A stretch of 64,000 nt of DNA from an uncultured Bacteroidales bacterium (GTDB lineage Bacteria > Bacteroidota > Bacteroidia > Bacteroidales > Paludibacteraceae): NCBI GenBank assembly GCA_946403215.1, contig CAMIZG010000001.1, positions 1 through 64,000 on the forward strand, in the 5' to 3' direction. The translations under genes and the position numbers were made by a program. The notes below the pieces were generated by a model. It made no database searches and had not been told where the DNA came from. It saw nothing but the letters and a program-made list of their open reading frames with translations. Shown one piece after another: positions 16,753 to 24,875 of this stretch; positions within the stretch are counted from its first letter, which is position 1; each line of letters starts with the position of its first letter.

Positions 16753-17616
16753 ATGCACAATCTGCTGCAACTGATAGTACGCTACAGCAACTTCTTGCTC
16801 CTCTTGGGGCTTGAAGTTGTTGCTTTTGTTTTCGTTGTCCACGGAAACAAGTACCAGCAGGTCGCAGCATCCGGTGCGGCAAATGTTGTCACAGGCAGCA
16901 TTCAACTCGCGCACGACAACGTCACCTCGTACTTCCATCTGCGCGCCGACAATGCCCAACTCCTTGAAGAGAATGCCCGACTCAATGCCGAGATTCTCGA
17001 ACTTCAGAACGGTCAAACACGTAAACGAGACGTAAACGACACGTTAACGACACGTAATCGGGAGCCGCTTTCGTCGGAGGAAACACCATACATCCGTGCC
17101 GACTTGGACTACGCATTCATCCCCGCGCGTGTCATTGCGTTCTCTGACGACCGCCACCACAACTACATCACGCTTAACAAAGGTGCGCGTGACGGCGTGA
17201 CACCCGACATGGGTGTTATCGGCAAGGACGGCATCGTAGGTGTTGTGCAGTCCGTCAGCAACCATTTCGCAGTCGTAGCACCTGTCATCCACGAGGGAAT
17301 ATTCATCTCCGCCATGATCCGCAAGAACGGCTATATGGCCACCCTGCATTGGCATATGCCTGATATCCGCCACGCTGCATTGGAGGATGTAGCGCGTCAT
17401 GTGCAGGTCGAGGCAGGTGACACTATCGTTACCAGCGGACTGAGCGCCATCTTCCCCGCCAATATGCCGGTAGGTGTCATCTCCGATGTCAAACTGGGTG
17501 AGGGCGACTCCTACTATGATGTGGATGTACAACTCGCTACCGATTTCCATAGCCTGCGCACCGTGCATGTGCTTCAGTTCAACCATCGCGCCGAACTCGA
17601 CTCAATAGCCCAATAA
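16753..17616 (+). CDS. mreC: rod shape-determining protein MreC
   Basis: MreC is the periplasmic scaffold linking MreB to the PBP2-RodA synthase. The 287-aa protein has one N-terminal membrane helix (about residues 12-32), a coiled coil (about 55-85) and the beta-rich C-terminal core with LNKGARDGVTPDMGVIGKDGIVG. A Thr/Arg/Asp-rich linker at residues 89-103 is encoded by an 11-bp tandem repeat. It is flanked by mreB and mreD. Confidence 0.95.
   Translation: MHNLLQLIVRYSNFLLLLGLEVVAFVFVVHGNKYQQVAASGAANVVTGSIQLAHDNVTSYFHLRADNAQLLEENARLNAEILELQNGQTRKRDVNDTLTTRNREPLSSEETPYIRADLDYAFIPARVIAFSDDRHHNYITLNKGARDGVTPDMGVIGKDGIVGVVQSVSNHFAVVAPVIHEGIFISAMIRKNGYMATLHWHMPDIRHAALEDVARHVQVEAGDTIVTSGLSAIFPANMPVGVISDVKLGEGDSYYDVDVQLATDFHSLRTVHVLQFNHRAELDSIAQ
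17019..17060 (+). repeat. 11-bp tandem repeat inside mreC
   Basis: ACGTAAACGAG, ACGTAAACGAC, ACGTTAACGAC and ACGTAATCG follow one another in the linker between the coiled coil and the beta domains. Eleven bases is not a multiple of three, so each unit is read in a different frame. Confidence 0.75.
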
Positions 17617-17641
17617 CCATCAATCGTAAATTGTCAATAGG

Positions 17642-18142
17642 ATGTCTGACTGGCTCAAATACATAGGTATCTTCATATTGCTCCTGTTCTTACAGGTGCT
17701 GCTGCTTGACAATCTGCATTGGTTGGGCTTGATCCATCCGTTTGTTTATTTGTGGGCTATCCTGCTCTTGCCGATTGAGTTGCCACGCTGGGCGCAGATG
17801 CTTATCGGTACCGCCATCGGTATGGTGATGGATTTGTTCAGCCATGCGCCGGGTATTCACATGGCAGGCTGCGTCATGGCGGCTTACTTGCGTCCACTGT
17901 TGGCCGCCAACTATGTGCAGGATGTTGAGCGAATGAAGGGCGCTATCACCATCGATGCCATCGGTGTGGGCAATTATTTCAGGATGTTGGCTGTGCTGGT
18001 GATGGTGCATCACGCCGTGGTCTTTATGTTGGAGGCATTCACTTTCCATCACTTCGGTTACACGCTCCTGCAAATCTTGCTCAGCAGTGCTTTCAGCTAT
18101 GCGTTCATCCTCATGTTTGAATACGTCCGCAAGAACACCTAA
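17642..18142 (+). CDS. mreD: rod shape-determining protein MreD
   Basis: The 166-aa protein is almost entirely hydrophobic, with about five membrane segments (LKYIGIFILLLFLQVLL at the N-terminus). Its identity comes from this topology, family length and position between mreC and PBP2. MreD is the least conserved member of the elongasome and its exact role is uncertain. Confidence 0.9.
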   Translation: MSDWLKYIGIFILLLFLQVLLLDNLHWLGLIHPFVYLWAILLLPIELPRWAQMLIGTAIGMVMDLFSHAPGIHMAGCVMAAYLRPLLAANYVQDVERMKGAITIDAIGVGNYFRMLAVLVMVHHAVVFMLEAFTFHHFGYTLLQILLSSAFSYAFILMFEYVRKNT

Positions 18143-18152
18143 GCAACGCCAA

Positions 18153-18181
18153 ATCGTCAATCGTAAATCAGTCAATTGTCA
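18153..18181. repeat. heptamer array between mreD and the PBP2 gene
   Basis: ATCGTCA, ATCGTAA, ATCAGTCA and ATTGTCA run directly into the ATG at 18182. Confidence 0.8.
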
Positions 18182-20023
18182 ATGACTAATGATCCGTACA
18201 GCAGGCGACCGTTTATCATCATGGGTTCCGTGGTGATAGTGGTGCTCGTATTTATTGCTCGCCTGTTCTGGTTGCAGATCATCGACCAGTCCCAAAAGCA
18301 GAAAGCGGACAATAATGCGTTGCTTCGTCAGGTAGTTTATCCATCGCGCGGTCTGATCTACGACCGCAACGGCGAACTGCTGGTCATCAATCAGCCTATT
18401 TACGAAGTCACACTTATCTTTCAGGAGATGCGCCACGGTTTTGACACGGTGGCGTTCTGTCAATGCCTAAACATTGACCGTGAGGAATTTGACCAGCGTA
18501 TAGCCGCCATTCGCGACAAGAAGCGCAACCGCGGATTCTCCACTTATACGCCACAGATCTTCATGGCGCAACTTGGCAAGGAAGATGTTGCATCCCTGCG
18601 TGAGACGTCCTATAAGTACCCCGGCATGGGCATACGCAAACGTACGCTCCGTGGCTACAACTATCCCTATGCTGCTCATATATTGGGCTCTGTAGGCGAG
18701 GTTTCGCAAGCGGACCTTGACCGCGACGTGTACTACCAAGCCGGCGACTATTCGGGGCGCGATGGTTTGGAGCGTACCTACGAGAAGCGCCTGCGTGGTG
18801 AGAAAGGTGTGGAGGTGATTATGCGCGACTCGCGCGGACGCATCCAAGGCTCGTATCATGATGGCGCGGAGGATGTTGAAGCGGTTACGGGCACTGACCT
18901 CCATCTGTCATTGGATATCCATCTGCAGGCGCTGGCTGAGCAATGCTTGCAAGGTAAGGTGGGGAGTGTGGTAGCACTCGAACCTGCTACAGGCGAGATA
19001 CTCGCCCTAGCATCATCGCCTACGTGGAATCCCGAGATACTCGTAGGCAAGCAGCGCTCCACGCAGTACAACCGTCTGCTTAACGATCCTACCAAGCCGC
19101 TATTCAACCGCGCGCTGCAAGCTACCTATCCGCCGGGCTCAACGTTCAAGACTATCCAGTCCGTTGTTTGCCTGCAGGAGGGTGGCATCACACCGCAGAC
19201 GAAGTACCCGTGCTCGGGTCCCGGCTCATCGCCTATCAAGTGCACCCACCATCACGGTTCGCCGGTCAGTCTACTCAACGCTATCGAGCAGAGCTGCAAC
19301 CCTTACTTCTGGTGCGCCTTCCGCGACATGCTGCAGAAAGACGGTTACGGTGATGATAATGCCGTGTTCCGCAAGCGTTATAATCTCTGGCGTAACGACG
19401 TGATGAAATTCGGTCTCGGGCAGCGCTTCAAGAACACTGATCTTGGCGAACAGGCTGCCGGCAAGATTCCCTATGAACGAGAGTACAATAGGACATATGG
19501 CGAGAAAGGCTGGAAGGCTATCACTATTCGCTCGCTCAGTATTGGTCAGGGCGAGGTGCTCGTTACGCCCCTGCAGCTGGCGAATCAGGCGGCTACGTTG
19601 GCTAACCGCGGCTACTACATCACCCCGCACTTGAATACCGAACTGACCAGCAACCCCGACCTGCGCCACGTGACAGGTATGGATACAACATGGTTCTCGA
19701 TTGTGGCACAAGGCATGCATCAGGTAATGACACATGGTACAGGCCGTTGGTACAATATCGATAGCCTGCAGATGTGCGGCAAGACCGGTACAGTACAAAA
19801 CCCTCATGGCAAGGATCATGCTATCTTCATTGGCTTTGCTCCGATGGACGCGCCGAAGATAGCCGTGGCAGTCGTCGTGGAGAACGCAGGCTTTGGAGCT
19901 ACCTGGGCTGCCCCTGTCGCATCGCTGATGATGGAGCAGTACCTGACTGACACTATCCGCCGAAAAAATATATACAACAAGATGGTCAACACCGTCCTCG
20001 AACACCCAAGCGAACAACAATGA
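18182..20023 (+). CDS. mrdA: penicillin-binding protein 2 (elongasome transpeptidase)
   Basis: PBP2 crosslinks peptidoglycan during cell elongation. The 613-aa protein has one N-terminal membrane helix (about residues 10-32), a pedestal/dimerisation domain and a transpeptidase domain with active-site Ser320 in PGSTFKTIQ, the SCN motif in IEQSCNPYFW and KTGTVQNP. The ATG at 18182 directly follows a heptamer array; a TTG six bases upstream is rejected. Its TGA overlaps the rodA ATG by four bases, so the two partners are translationally coupled. Confidence 0.96.
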   Translation: MTNDPYSRRPFIIMGSVVIVVLVFIARLFWLQIIDQSQKQKADNNALLRQVVYPSRGLIYDRNGELLVINQPIYEVTLIFQEMRHGFDTVAFCQCLNIDREEFDQRIAAIRDKKRNRGFSTYTPQIFMAQLGKEDVASLRETSYKYPGMGIRKRTLRGYNYPYAAHILGSVGEVSQADLDRDVYYQAGDYSGRDGLERTYEKRLRGEKGVEVIMRDSRGRIQGSYHDGAEDVEAVTGTDLHLSLDIHLQALAEQCLQGKVGSVVALEPATGEILALASSPTWNPEILVGKQRSTQYNRLLNDPTKPLFNRALQATYPPGSTFKTIQSVVCLQEGGITPQTKYPCSGPGSSPIKCTHHHGSPVSLLNAIEQSCNPYFWCAFRDMLQKDGYGDDNAVFRKRYNLWRNDVMKFGLGQRFKNTDLGEQAAGKIPYEREYNRTYGEKGWKAITIRSLSIGQGEVLVTPLQLANQAATLANRGYYITPHLNTELTSNPDLRHVTGMDTTWFSIVAQGMHQVMTHGTGRWYNIDSLQMCGKTGTVQNPHGKDHAIFIGFAPMDAPKIAVAVVVENAGFGATWAAPVASLMMEQYLTDTIRRKNIYNKMVNTVLEHPSEQQ

Positions 20024-21474
20024 CCCGCAATAGCGTCATATCAGGTATCGACTGGTGGACTATCATCCTCTTTCTCGTCATCGCCCTGTTCGGTTGGCTG
20101 AATATCTATGGTGCCAGTTACACGTTCGACCAGACTTCGCTGTTCGACCTGAGCAACCGTGCCGGCAAGCAGTTCCTGTGGATCAGTGTAGCCTGCGTGC
20201 TTGGTATAGCTGTGTTGTTTGTTGAGGGACGAACCTATGAGGTCATCGCCTACCTGCTGTACGCGTTTTGGATAGTGGTGTTGCTCATCACGCCTTTGCT
20301 GGCGCATAACACCAAGGGCTCGATGTCGTGGATTGACTTGGGACCGCTCAAGTTCCAGCCTGCCGAGTTGGCGAAAATGATTACGGCATTGGCGTTGGCT
20401 AAGTATATGGGCCGCTACGAATACCGTGTGCGTTCATGGCGCGATCTAATGGTACCTTTCCTGCTCTTGGCTTTGCCAGCGGGCATCATCATGGTGTGGC
20501 AGAGTGAGACCGGCTCAGCGCTGGTGTTTGCCTCGTTCCTGATAATGTTCTACCGCTCTGGTATGTCGGGCTACGTGCTAACCGGTGGCCTGTCGTTCGC
20601 GTTGCTGTTTATCTGTGCTATCCGCTTTGGCGAGGTAGCCTTGCCGTTGGGTACAGGCAGTGTCGGTGTGCTCATCTGTTACCTGGTGCTCATTGCGGTG
20701 GTCGTTGGGTTCATGTGGCTGCAGGAGCAGGACGGGAAGAACACGCTCATCCTGTGTGGTATCATCGTTCTGACCTATGCAGCTGGACTCATCGCGAATA
20801 TTTGGTTCACGGTCAACTTCAACCTTATCTCTCTCGTTGCCTTGGTGCTGGCGTTGGCGTATTTTACTTTCGTTGTTCTTTACCGCCGGCACTTCAGTCT
20901 GCTAATTGTCACGGCGTATGTTGCCGTCGCGCTGCTGTTCTGCGAGGCGTGTACGATGGTTTTCGACAAGGTGCTCCAGCCGCACCAGCGCACACGTATT
21001 GAGGTGCTGCTCGGACTCAAGGACGATCCGGCAGGCGCAGGCTACAATGTCAACCAGTCGCTTATTGCTATCGGTTCAGGGCAGTTTACCGGCAAAGGGT
21101 TTCTCAAGGGTACACAGACCAAGCTCCGCTTTGTGCCGGAGCAGGATACGGACTTCATCTTTTGTACTGTAGGCGAGGAGTGGGGCTTCATCGGTTCGGC
21201 GGGGGTGCTGATCGTCTACCTGATCTTTATTCTAAGACTGATCTTTATAGCCGAACGCCAGCGCGACAACTACTCGCGCATCTACGCCTATTGTGTGGCT
21301 GGCATCTTCTTCTTCCACTTGACGATCAATGTGGGCATGGTGCTGGGCTTGTTGCCTGTTATCGGTATTCCGTTGCCGTTCTTCAGTTACGGAGGTTCGT
21401 CCATGATAAGTTTCACCCTGCTGTTGGCCGTGCTGCTCCGCCTCGATGCCGAACGACTAAACAAACTGCACTAA
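20020..21474 (+). CDS. rodA: peptidoglycan polymerase RodA (SEDS family)
   Basis: RodA polymerises lipid II into glycan strands together with PBP2. The 484-aa integral membrane protein has about ten hydrophobic segments and SEDS signatures such as GSMSWIDLGPLKFQPAELAK, QSLIAIGSGQFTGKGFLKGTQ, FVPEQDTDFIFCTVGEEWGF and GIPLPFFSYGGSSM. It is longer than many RodA proteins because of an extra hydrophobic stretch in the middle (about residues 200-300). The next gene begins at the base after its stop. Confidence 0.96.
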   Translation: MTRNSVISGIDWWTIILFLVIALFGWLNIYGASYTFDQTSLFDLSNRAGKQFLWISVACVLGIAVLFVEGRTYEVIAYLLYAFWIVVLLITPLLAHNTKGSMSWIDLGPLKFQPAELAKMITALALAKYMGRYEYRVRSWRDLMVPFLLLALPAGIIMVWQSETGSALVFASFLIMFYRSGMSGYVLTGGLSFALLFICAIRFGEVALPLGTGSVGVLICYLVLIAVVVGFMWLQEQDGKNTLILCGIIVLTYAAGLIANIWFTVNFNLISLVALVLALAYFTFVVLYRRHFSLLIVTAYVAVALLFCEACTMVFDKVLQPHQRTRIEVLLGLKDDPAGAGYNVNQSLIAIGSGQFTGKGFLKGTQTKLRFVPEQDTDFIFCTVGEEWGFIGSAGVLIVYLIFILRLIFIAERQRDNYSRIYAYCVAGIFFFHLTINVGMVLGLLPVIGIPLPFFSYGGSSMISFTLLLAVLLRLDAERLNKLH

Positions 21475-22182
21475 ATGAACTATAGCCACGACATATTTTC
21501 TCGCACCAAGTTACTATTAGGCGAACAGCGCATGGCTCGCATGGCTGAGTGTCACGTCCTCCTGTTCGGCGTGGGCGGCGTAGGCTCATGGTGTGCCGAG
21601 ACGCTCATCCGCTCGGGCATAGGCCATCTGACTATGGTGGATGGCGATACGGTCGTCCCCTCGAACATCAACCGCCAGCTCATGGCCACCACTGCCACAC
21701 TTGGGCAGTACAAGGTAGGTGTGCTGCGTGAGCGGCTGCAACTGATCAACCCCGAAGCTGTGATCAATGCTGTGGTCAGACGCTACAATGCCGATACAGC
21801 CGACACCTTCCATCTGGCGGACTACGACTTCGTGATCGATGCCATCGATTCGCTCACCGACAAAGCCATGCTCATCAACCATGCCACGCGCACCGAAGGG
21901 GTGCAACTCATATCCAGCATGGGAGCAGCGCGTAAGCTCGATCCTACCCGGATAAAGATAGCTGATTTTCGTAAAGTGACGGGCGATCCGTTGGCGCGCA
22001 CGTTAAGGCATAAGTTCAAGTCGCTGGGTGTCTTCCCCGATCGTCGCTTCCTGTGCGTCTATAGCGATGAGGTGCTACCCAATGCTCACGAATCAGACGA
22101 CCGCATCAACGGGAGTATAGCACACATCACGGCCATCTTTGGTCACATGCTTGCATCCGTTGTAATCAATAGTTTGTATTAG
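21475..22182 (+). CDS. tcdA: tRNA threonylcarbamoyladenosine dehydratase
   Basis: TcdA cyclises t6A37 to ct6A in tRNAs that read ANN codons. The 235-aa ThiF/E1-like protein has the nucleotide-binding GVGGVGSWCAETLIRSGIG, DGDTVVPSNINRQ and the DYDFVIDAIDSLTDK strand. Related ThiF and MoeB proteins carry C-terminal Cys clusters that are absent here. It begins directly at the rodA stop and overlaps the convergent radical SAM gene by four bases at its 3' end. Confidence 0.93.
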   Translation: MNYSHDIFSRTKLLLGEQRMARMAECHVLLFGVGGVGSWCAETLIRSGIGHLTMVDGDTVVPSNINRQLMATTATLGQYKVGVLRERLQLINPEAVINAVVRRYNADTADTFHLADYDFVIDAIDSLTDKAMLINHATRTEGVQLISSMGAARKLDPTRIKIADFRKVTGDPLARTLRHKFKSLGVFPDRRFLCVYSDEVLPNAHESDDRINGSIAHITAIFGHMLASVVINSLY

Positions 22183-23288
22183 CTCTTCTGCCCCAGTCTG
22201 TTCAGGTGGCAAAGCATCAGGCTGCCGTCCTCGCGACGCAGGTGCATGCCGTTCCCTTGGCAATAGTCGAAGGCCTTGCAGTTCTTGCAGGGCTCCAGTT
22301 GGCGCATCCAACGGCGGTCGCGGTAGGGCTTGAACTCCTCCTCCCATACGCGCCAAAACGAGTCCTTGTAGATGTTCCCTTGGTAGTACTTGCCGCGTAT
22401 GCTAGTGCATGCGGATATGCTACCATCAATTAGTATGGATGCAGCCGTCACGCCCGCGGCGCACTGGTACAGATGGTCGCGCACCTTGCCCTCGTAGCTG
22501 CCCAGATACCCCTCGCACGAGTACGACACATGTCTGCCCGCCTCGCGCTCGGCTACTATGAAGTCCATCAGCCGCTTGAACTGCTCATCGGTCAGCAAGA
22601 GCTCGGGATTGTTGGCGGCACGCCCCATAGGATCGATGCCGAACACCCGCCAGTCGCGTACGCCCAGGCTCCACAATAGGTCACGGACAGCCGGAAGCCG
22701 GTCTATCGTGCGCTGGTTGACACAGGTGGCTACATCCCATACCAAGTTCGTCTCGGCGGCGCATAGCCTGATCGCACGGCACGCGCCATCAAAGGCCAAG
22801 GGGTGCTGACGCAGCCACACATGATCGTCCTGCAAGCCGTCCAGCGACACAGTGATCGAGCGCAGTCCGGCGCGATGCAACTCGCGGAACCGTGCCTCGG
22901 TCAGCGCCAGACCGTTGGTCACCATCCCCCACGGATAGCCGCGGTCGTACAGCGCGCGCCCCACAGCAGCCAGGTCATTACGCATCAGCGGCTCACCGCC
23001 CGAGATGATGATCATCACCTTGTGCGGATCAACATGAGGCGTGATCTCGGTATCTATCACGTGCAGAAAATCCTCAGCCGGCATATCATTGCCACTCCAC
23101 TGTGTGTTGCTTGTGGGGACCCCGGGACGCACCTCTGCCGCTGACATGCAATCGCTGCCACAATGCAGACAATGCACATTGCAGCGCAGTGTGCTCTCCC
23201 AGAATAGTTGCTCAAGCGGATGCAGCTCGCACATGTTCCGCTGGCGCAATTGCTCCAGACGCAAGGCTAATCGCAGCCGGATATTCAT
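22179..23288 (-). CDS. radical SAM/SPASM enzyme of an rSAM/lipoprotein system
   Basis: The 369-aa protein has the radical SAM motif CNVHCLHC (Cys36, Cys40, Cys43), the IIISGGEPLMR SAM-binding loop, and a C-terminal SPASM domain with the cysteine cluster CKNCKAFDYC plus outlying cysteines for auxiliary 4Fe-4S clusters. SPASM enzymes usually modify peptides or proteins. Its ATG overlaps the stop of the upstream small lipoprotein gene by four bases, which implies translational coupling and a substrate/partner relationship. The pair resembles a Bacteroidota arrangement known from protein-family models as the rSAM/lipoprotein system; the reaction is not known. Confidence 0.87.
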   Translation of the reverse strand: MNIRLRLALRLEQLRQRNMCELHPLEQLFWESTLRCNVHCLHCGSDCMSAAEVRPGVPTSNTQWSGNDMPAEDFLHVIDTEITPHVDPHKVMIIISGGEPLMRNDLAAVGRALYDRGYPWGMVTNGLALTEARFRELHRAGLRSITVSLDGLQDDHVWLRQHPLAFDGACRAIRLCAAETNLVWDVATCVNQRTIDRLPAVRDLLWSLGVRDWRVFGIDPMGRAANNPELLLTDEQFKRLMDFIVAEREAGRHVSYSCEGYLGSYEGKVRDHLYQCAAGVTAASILIDGSISACTSIRGKYYQGNIYKDSFWRVWEEEFKPYRDRRWMRQLEPCKNCKAFDYCQGNGMHLRREDGSLMLCHLNRLGQKS

Positions 23289-23587
23289 TGTTCGGAGGGG
23301 GATTCAGTAGATGTGGTTAGGGGAGTATCGCCTGCTTCGTGGGTGCTCTCAGTGGCCTCGAATCGTGCGGGAGGCGGACCGTAAAGCAGCCTAACGCGCG
23401 GCATCTCGCGCTCTTCCTGTGCCTGTCGGCACTGCTCCAGTTCCATGCGCAGCTCCTCAATGATGCGGTCCTTGTTCTGCTCGGCTTGCGATACCTTCAC
23501 CGTCTTGCAGCCAGTGCCCGCACCGGTCAGTCCCACCACCGCCGCCCCGAGAATAGCGTTCAGATGTTTTAAAAAGGTCTTTTTCAT
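23285..23587 (-). CDS. small lipoprotein partner of the radical SAM/SPASM enzyme
   Basis: The 100-aa product begins MKKTFLKHLNAILGAAV and has a lipobox ending at Cys27 (GAGTGC). A charged helical segment (about residues 38-60, EELRMELEQCRQAQEERE) is followed by a YGPPPARFE motif at about 69-77 and a Thr/Ser/Glu-rich tail. The N-terminal pattern and the YGxPPARxE motif match my recollection of the lipoprotein half of the rSAM/lipoprotein family. ATG at 23587 is preferred over one ten codons upstream because it gives a standard lipoprotein signal. The likely modification site is within or near the YGPPPARFE motif; that is inference. Confidence 0.82.
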   Translation of the reverse strand: MKKTFLKHLNAILGAAVVGLTGAGTGCKTVKVSQAEQNKDRIIEELRMELEQCRQAQEEREMPRVRLLYGPPPARFEATESTHEAGDTPLTTSTESPSEQ

Positions 23588-23644
23588 ATCCGTGTTCCTT
23601 TTGAATACTACGTACAAAAATCGTGCCTAACATGGTGAAACTCT

Positions 23645-23684
23645 AATCCTCCGCTTCTCGCGCGTATGTTGAGAGTGGAGGATT
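23645..23684. promoter_or_regulatory. hairpin between the lipoprotein/rSAM operon and rplM
   Basis: AATCCTCC and GGAGGATT form an 8-bp stem around a partly paired 24-nt interior, 58 bp upstream of the lipoprotein start. It could be a leader structure of the lipoprotein mRNA; no minus-strand promoter consensus was found to place the transcript start. Confidence 0.4.
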
Positions 23685-23752
23685 TCTATACCTGCCGATT
23701 TGTCATATCAAGTGCGCGATTTGTACGTTAGAGCCGAAAAAGTACGTGGAAA

Positions 23753-23784
23753 TTTGCAAATATCAAAAAAAAATACTACCTTTG
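23753..23784 (+). promoter_or_regulatory. promoter of rplM-rpsI
   Basis: TTTG (23753-23756), 20 bp, TACCTTTG (23777-23784). Confidence 0.82.
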
Positions 23785-23789
23785 TATGC

Positions 23790-23894
23790 TTTTTTCGGCG
23801 CTATGCCGGATAATTACTATTTAATCGCTGGATTGGGCAGTGCGCGTCAGCGCTCAATAGAGGTCTGTCGATCCAGCCTAAAACAAACAAAACA
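23790..23894 (+). promoter_or_regulatory. rplM leader, candidate L13 autoregulatory RNA
   Basis: Two helices are visible: CGGC/GCCG (23796-23808), and a long-range GCTGGAT/ATCCAGC stem (23827-23877) enclosing a nested hairpin AGTGC/GCGCT (23839-23854). L13 leader motifs have been described in Bacteroidia, to my recollection; a covariance-model search would decide. Confidence 0.55.
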
Positions 23895-24356
23895 ATGGAA
23901 TACAACAATTACAAAACCGTATCGGTGAGCAAAGAAGCTGCTCGCGACCTCAAACGCTGGGTCGTAATCGATGCGAAAGACCAAATCCTTGGTCGTATGT
24001 GCACGAAGGTGGCTAACCTTCTGCGTGGAAAGTACAAACCCCAGTTCACTCCGAACGTGGATTGCGGTGACAACGTGATTATTATCAATGCCGACCAGGT
24101 TCGAATGACCGGCAACAAGTGGACCGACCGTACGTACGTACGCTACACCGGTTTCCCGGGGGGGCAGCGCGAGTTCACTCCGCTGGATCTGAAGAACAAG
24201 GGCGTTGACAAACTGATTCGCAAAGTGGTAAAGGGCATGCTTCCGAAGAACCGTCTGGGCGACAAACTGATTGGCAACCTCTACGTATTTGGCGGTGCAG
24301 AGCACGACAAACAGGCTCAACAACCGATAGTAATTGACATTAACACCCTTAAATAA
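23895..24356 (+). CDS. rplM: 50S ribosomal protein L13
   Basis: The 153-aa protein has the L13 core WVVIDAKDQILGRM, a GDNVIIINADQVRMTG strand and the VKGMLPKNRLGDKLIGNLYVF segment. It is the first gene of the conserved rplM-rpsI pair, with rpsI 8 bp downstream. Its leader of about 100 nt is structured. Confidence 0.98.
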   Translation: MEYNNYKTVSVSKEAARDLKRWVVIDAKDQILGRMCTKVANLLRGKYKPQFTPNVDCGDNVIIINADQVRMTGNKWTDRTYVRYTGFPGGQREFTPLDLKNKGVDKLIRKVVKGMLPKNRLGDKLIGNLYVFGGAEHDKQAQQPIVIDINTLK

Positions 24357-24364
24357 TTGAAGCA

Positions 24365-24751
24365 ATGGAAGTAATCAATGCATTAGGTCGTCGTAAGGCC
24401 GCAGTGGCACGCGTTTATGTACAAGAAGGTGCCGGTAAGATCACGATCAATGGTCGTGATATCAACGTTTATTTCCCTTCTTCAATCCTCCAATACGTGG
24501 TTAAGCAACCGCTGGAGAAACTGGGAGTAACTGAGAAATATGATATCAAGGCTAACCTTGACGGTGGCGGATTCAAAGGTCAGGCAGAGGCTCTGCGTCT
24601 GGCTATCGCTCGCGCACTGGTGAAGATTAACCCAGATGATAAGTCGGCTCTGAAGGCTGAGGGATTCATGACACGTGACGCCCGTGAGGTTGAGCGAAAG
24701 AAGCCGGGTCAGCCCAAGGCTCGTCGTCACTTCCAATTCTCGAAACGTTAA
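24365..24751 (+). CDS. rpsI: 30S ribosomal protein S9
   Basis: The 128-aa protein shows the S9 N-terminus ALGRRKAAVARVYVQ, the GGGFKGQAEALRLAIARAL helix and the conserved basic C-terminus KARRHFQFSKR, whose last residues reach the ribosomal P site. It follows rplM in the usual order. Confidence 0.98.
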   Translation: MEVINALGRRKAAVARVYVQEGAGKITINGRDINVYFPSSILQYVVKQPLEKLGVTEKYDIKANLDGGGFKGQAEALRLAIARALVKINPDDKSALKAEGFMTRDAREVERKKPGQPKARRHFQFSKR

Positions 24752-24761
24752 AACAACTCCA

Positions 24762-24801
24762 AATCTTCGGGACCTGCTCTGTTGGCAGTTACCCGAAGAT
24801 T
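24762..24801 (+). promoter_or_regulatory. hairpin in the rpsI-rpsB spacer, candidate S2 leader
   Basis: AATCTTCGGG and CCCGAAGATT form a perfect 10-bp stem; inside it CTGC and GCAG can form a second stem. There is no T-run after it, so it is less like a terminator and more like a binding or processing site in the rpsB leader, 75 nt before the start. Confidence 0.55.
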
Positions 24802-24875
24802 GTTATGCTGCGTGACTCTCTACGCCGTATAATCAACGGAGCAATAATTAAATTATTCAAACTAATCAAACTCAA

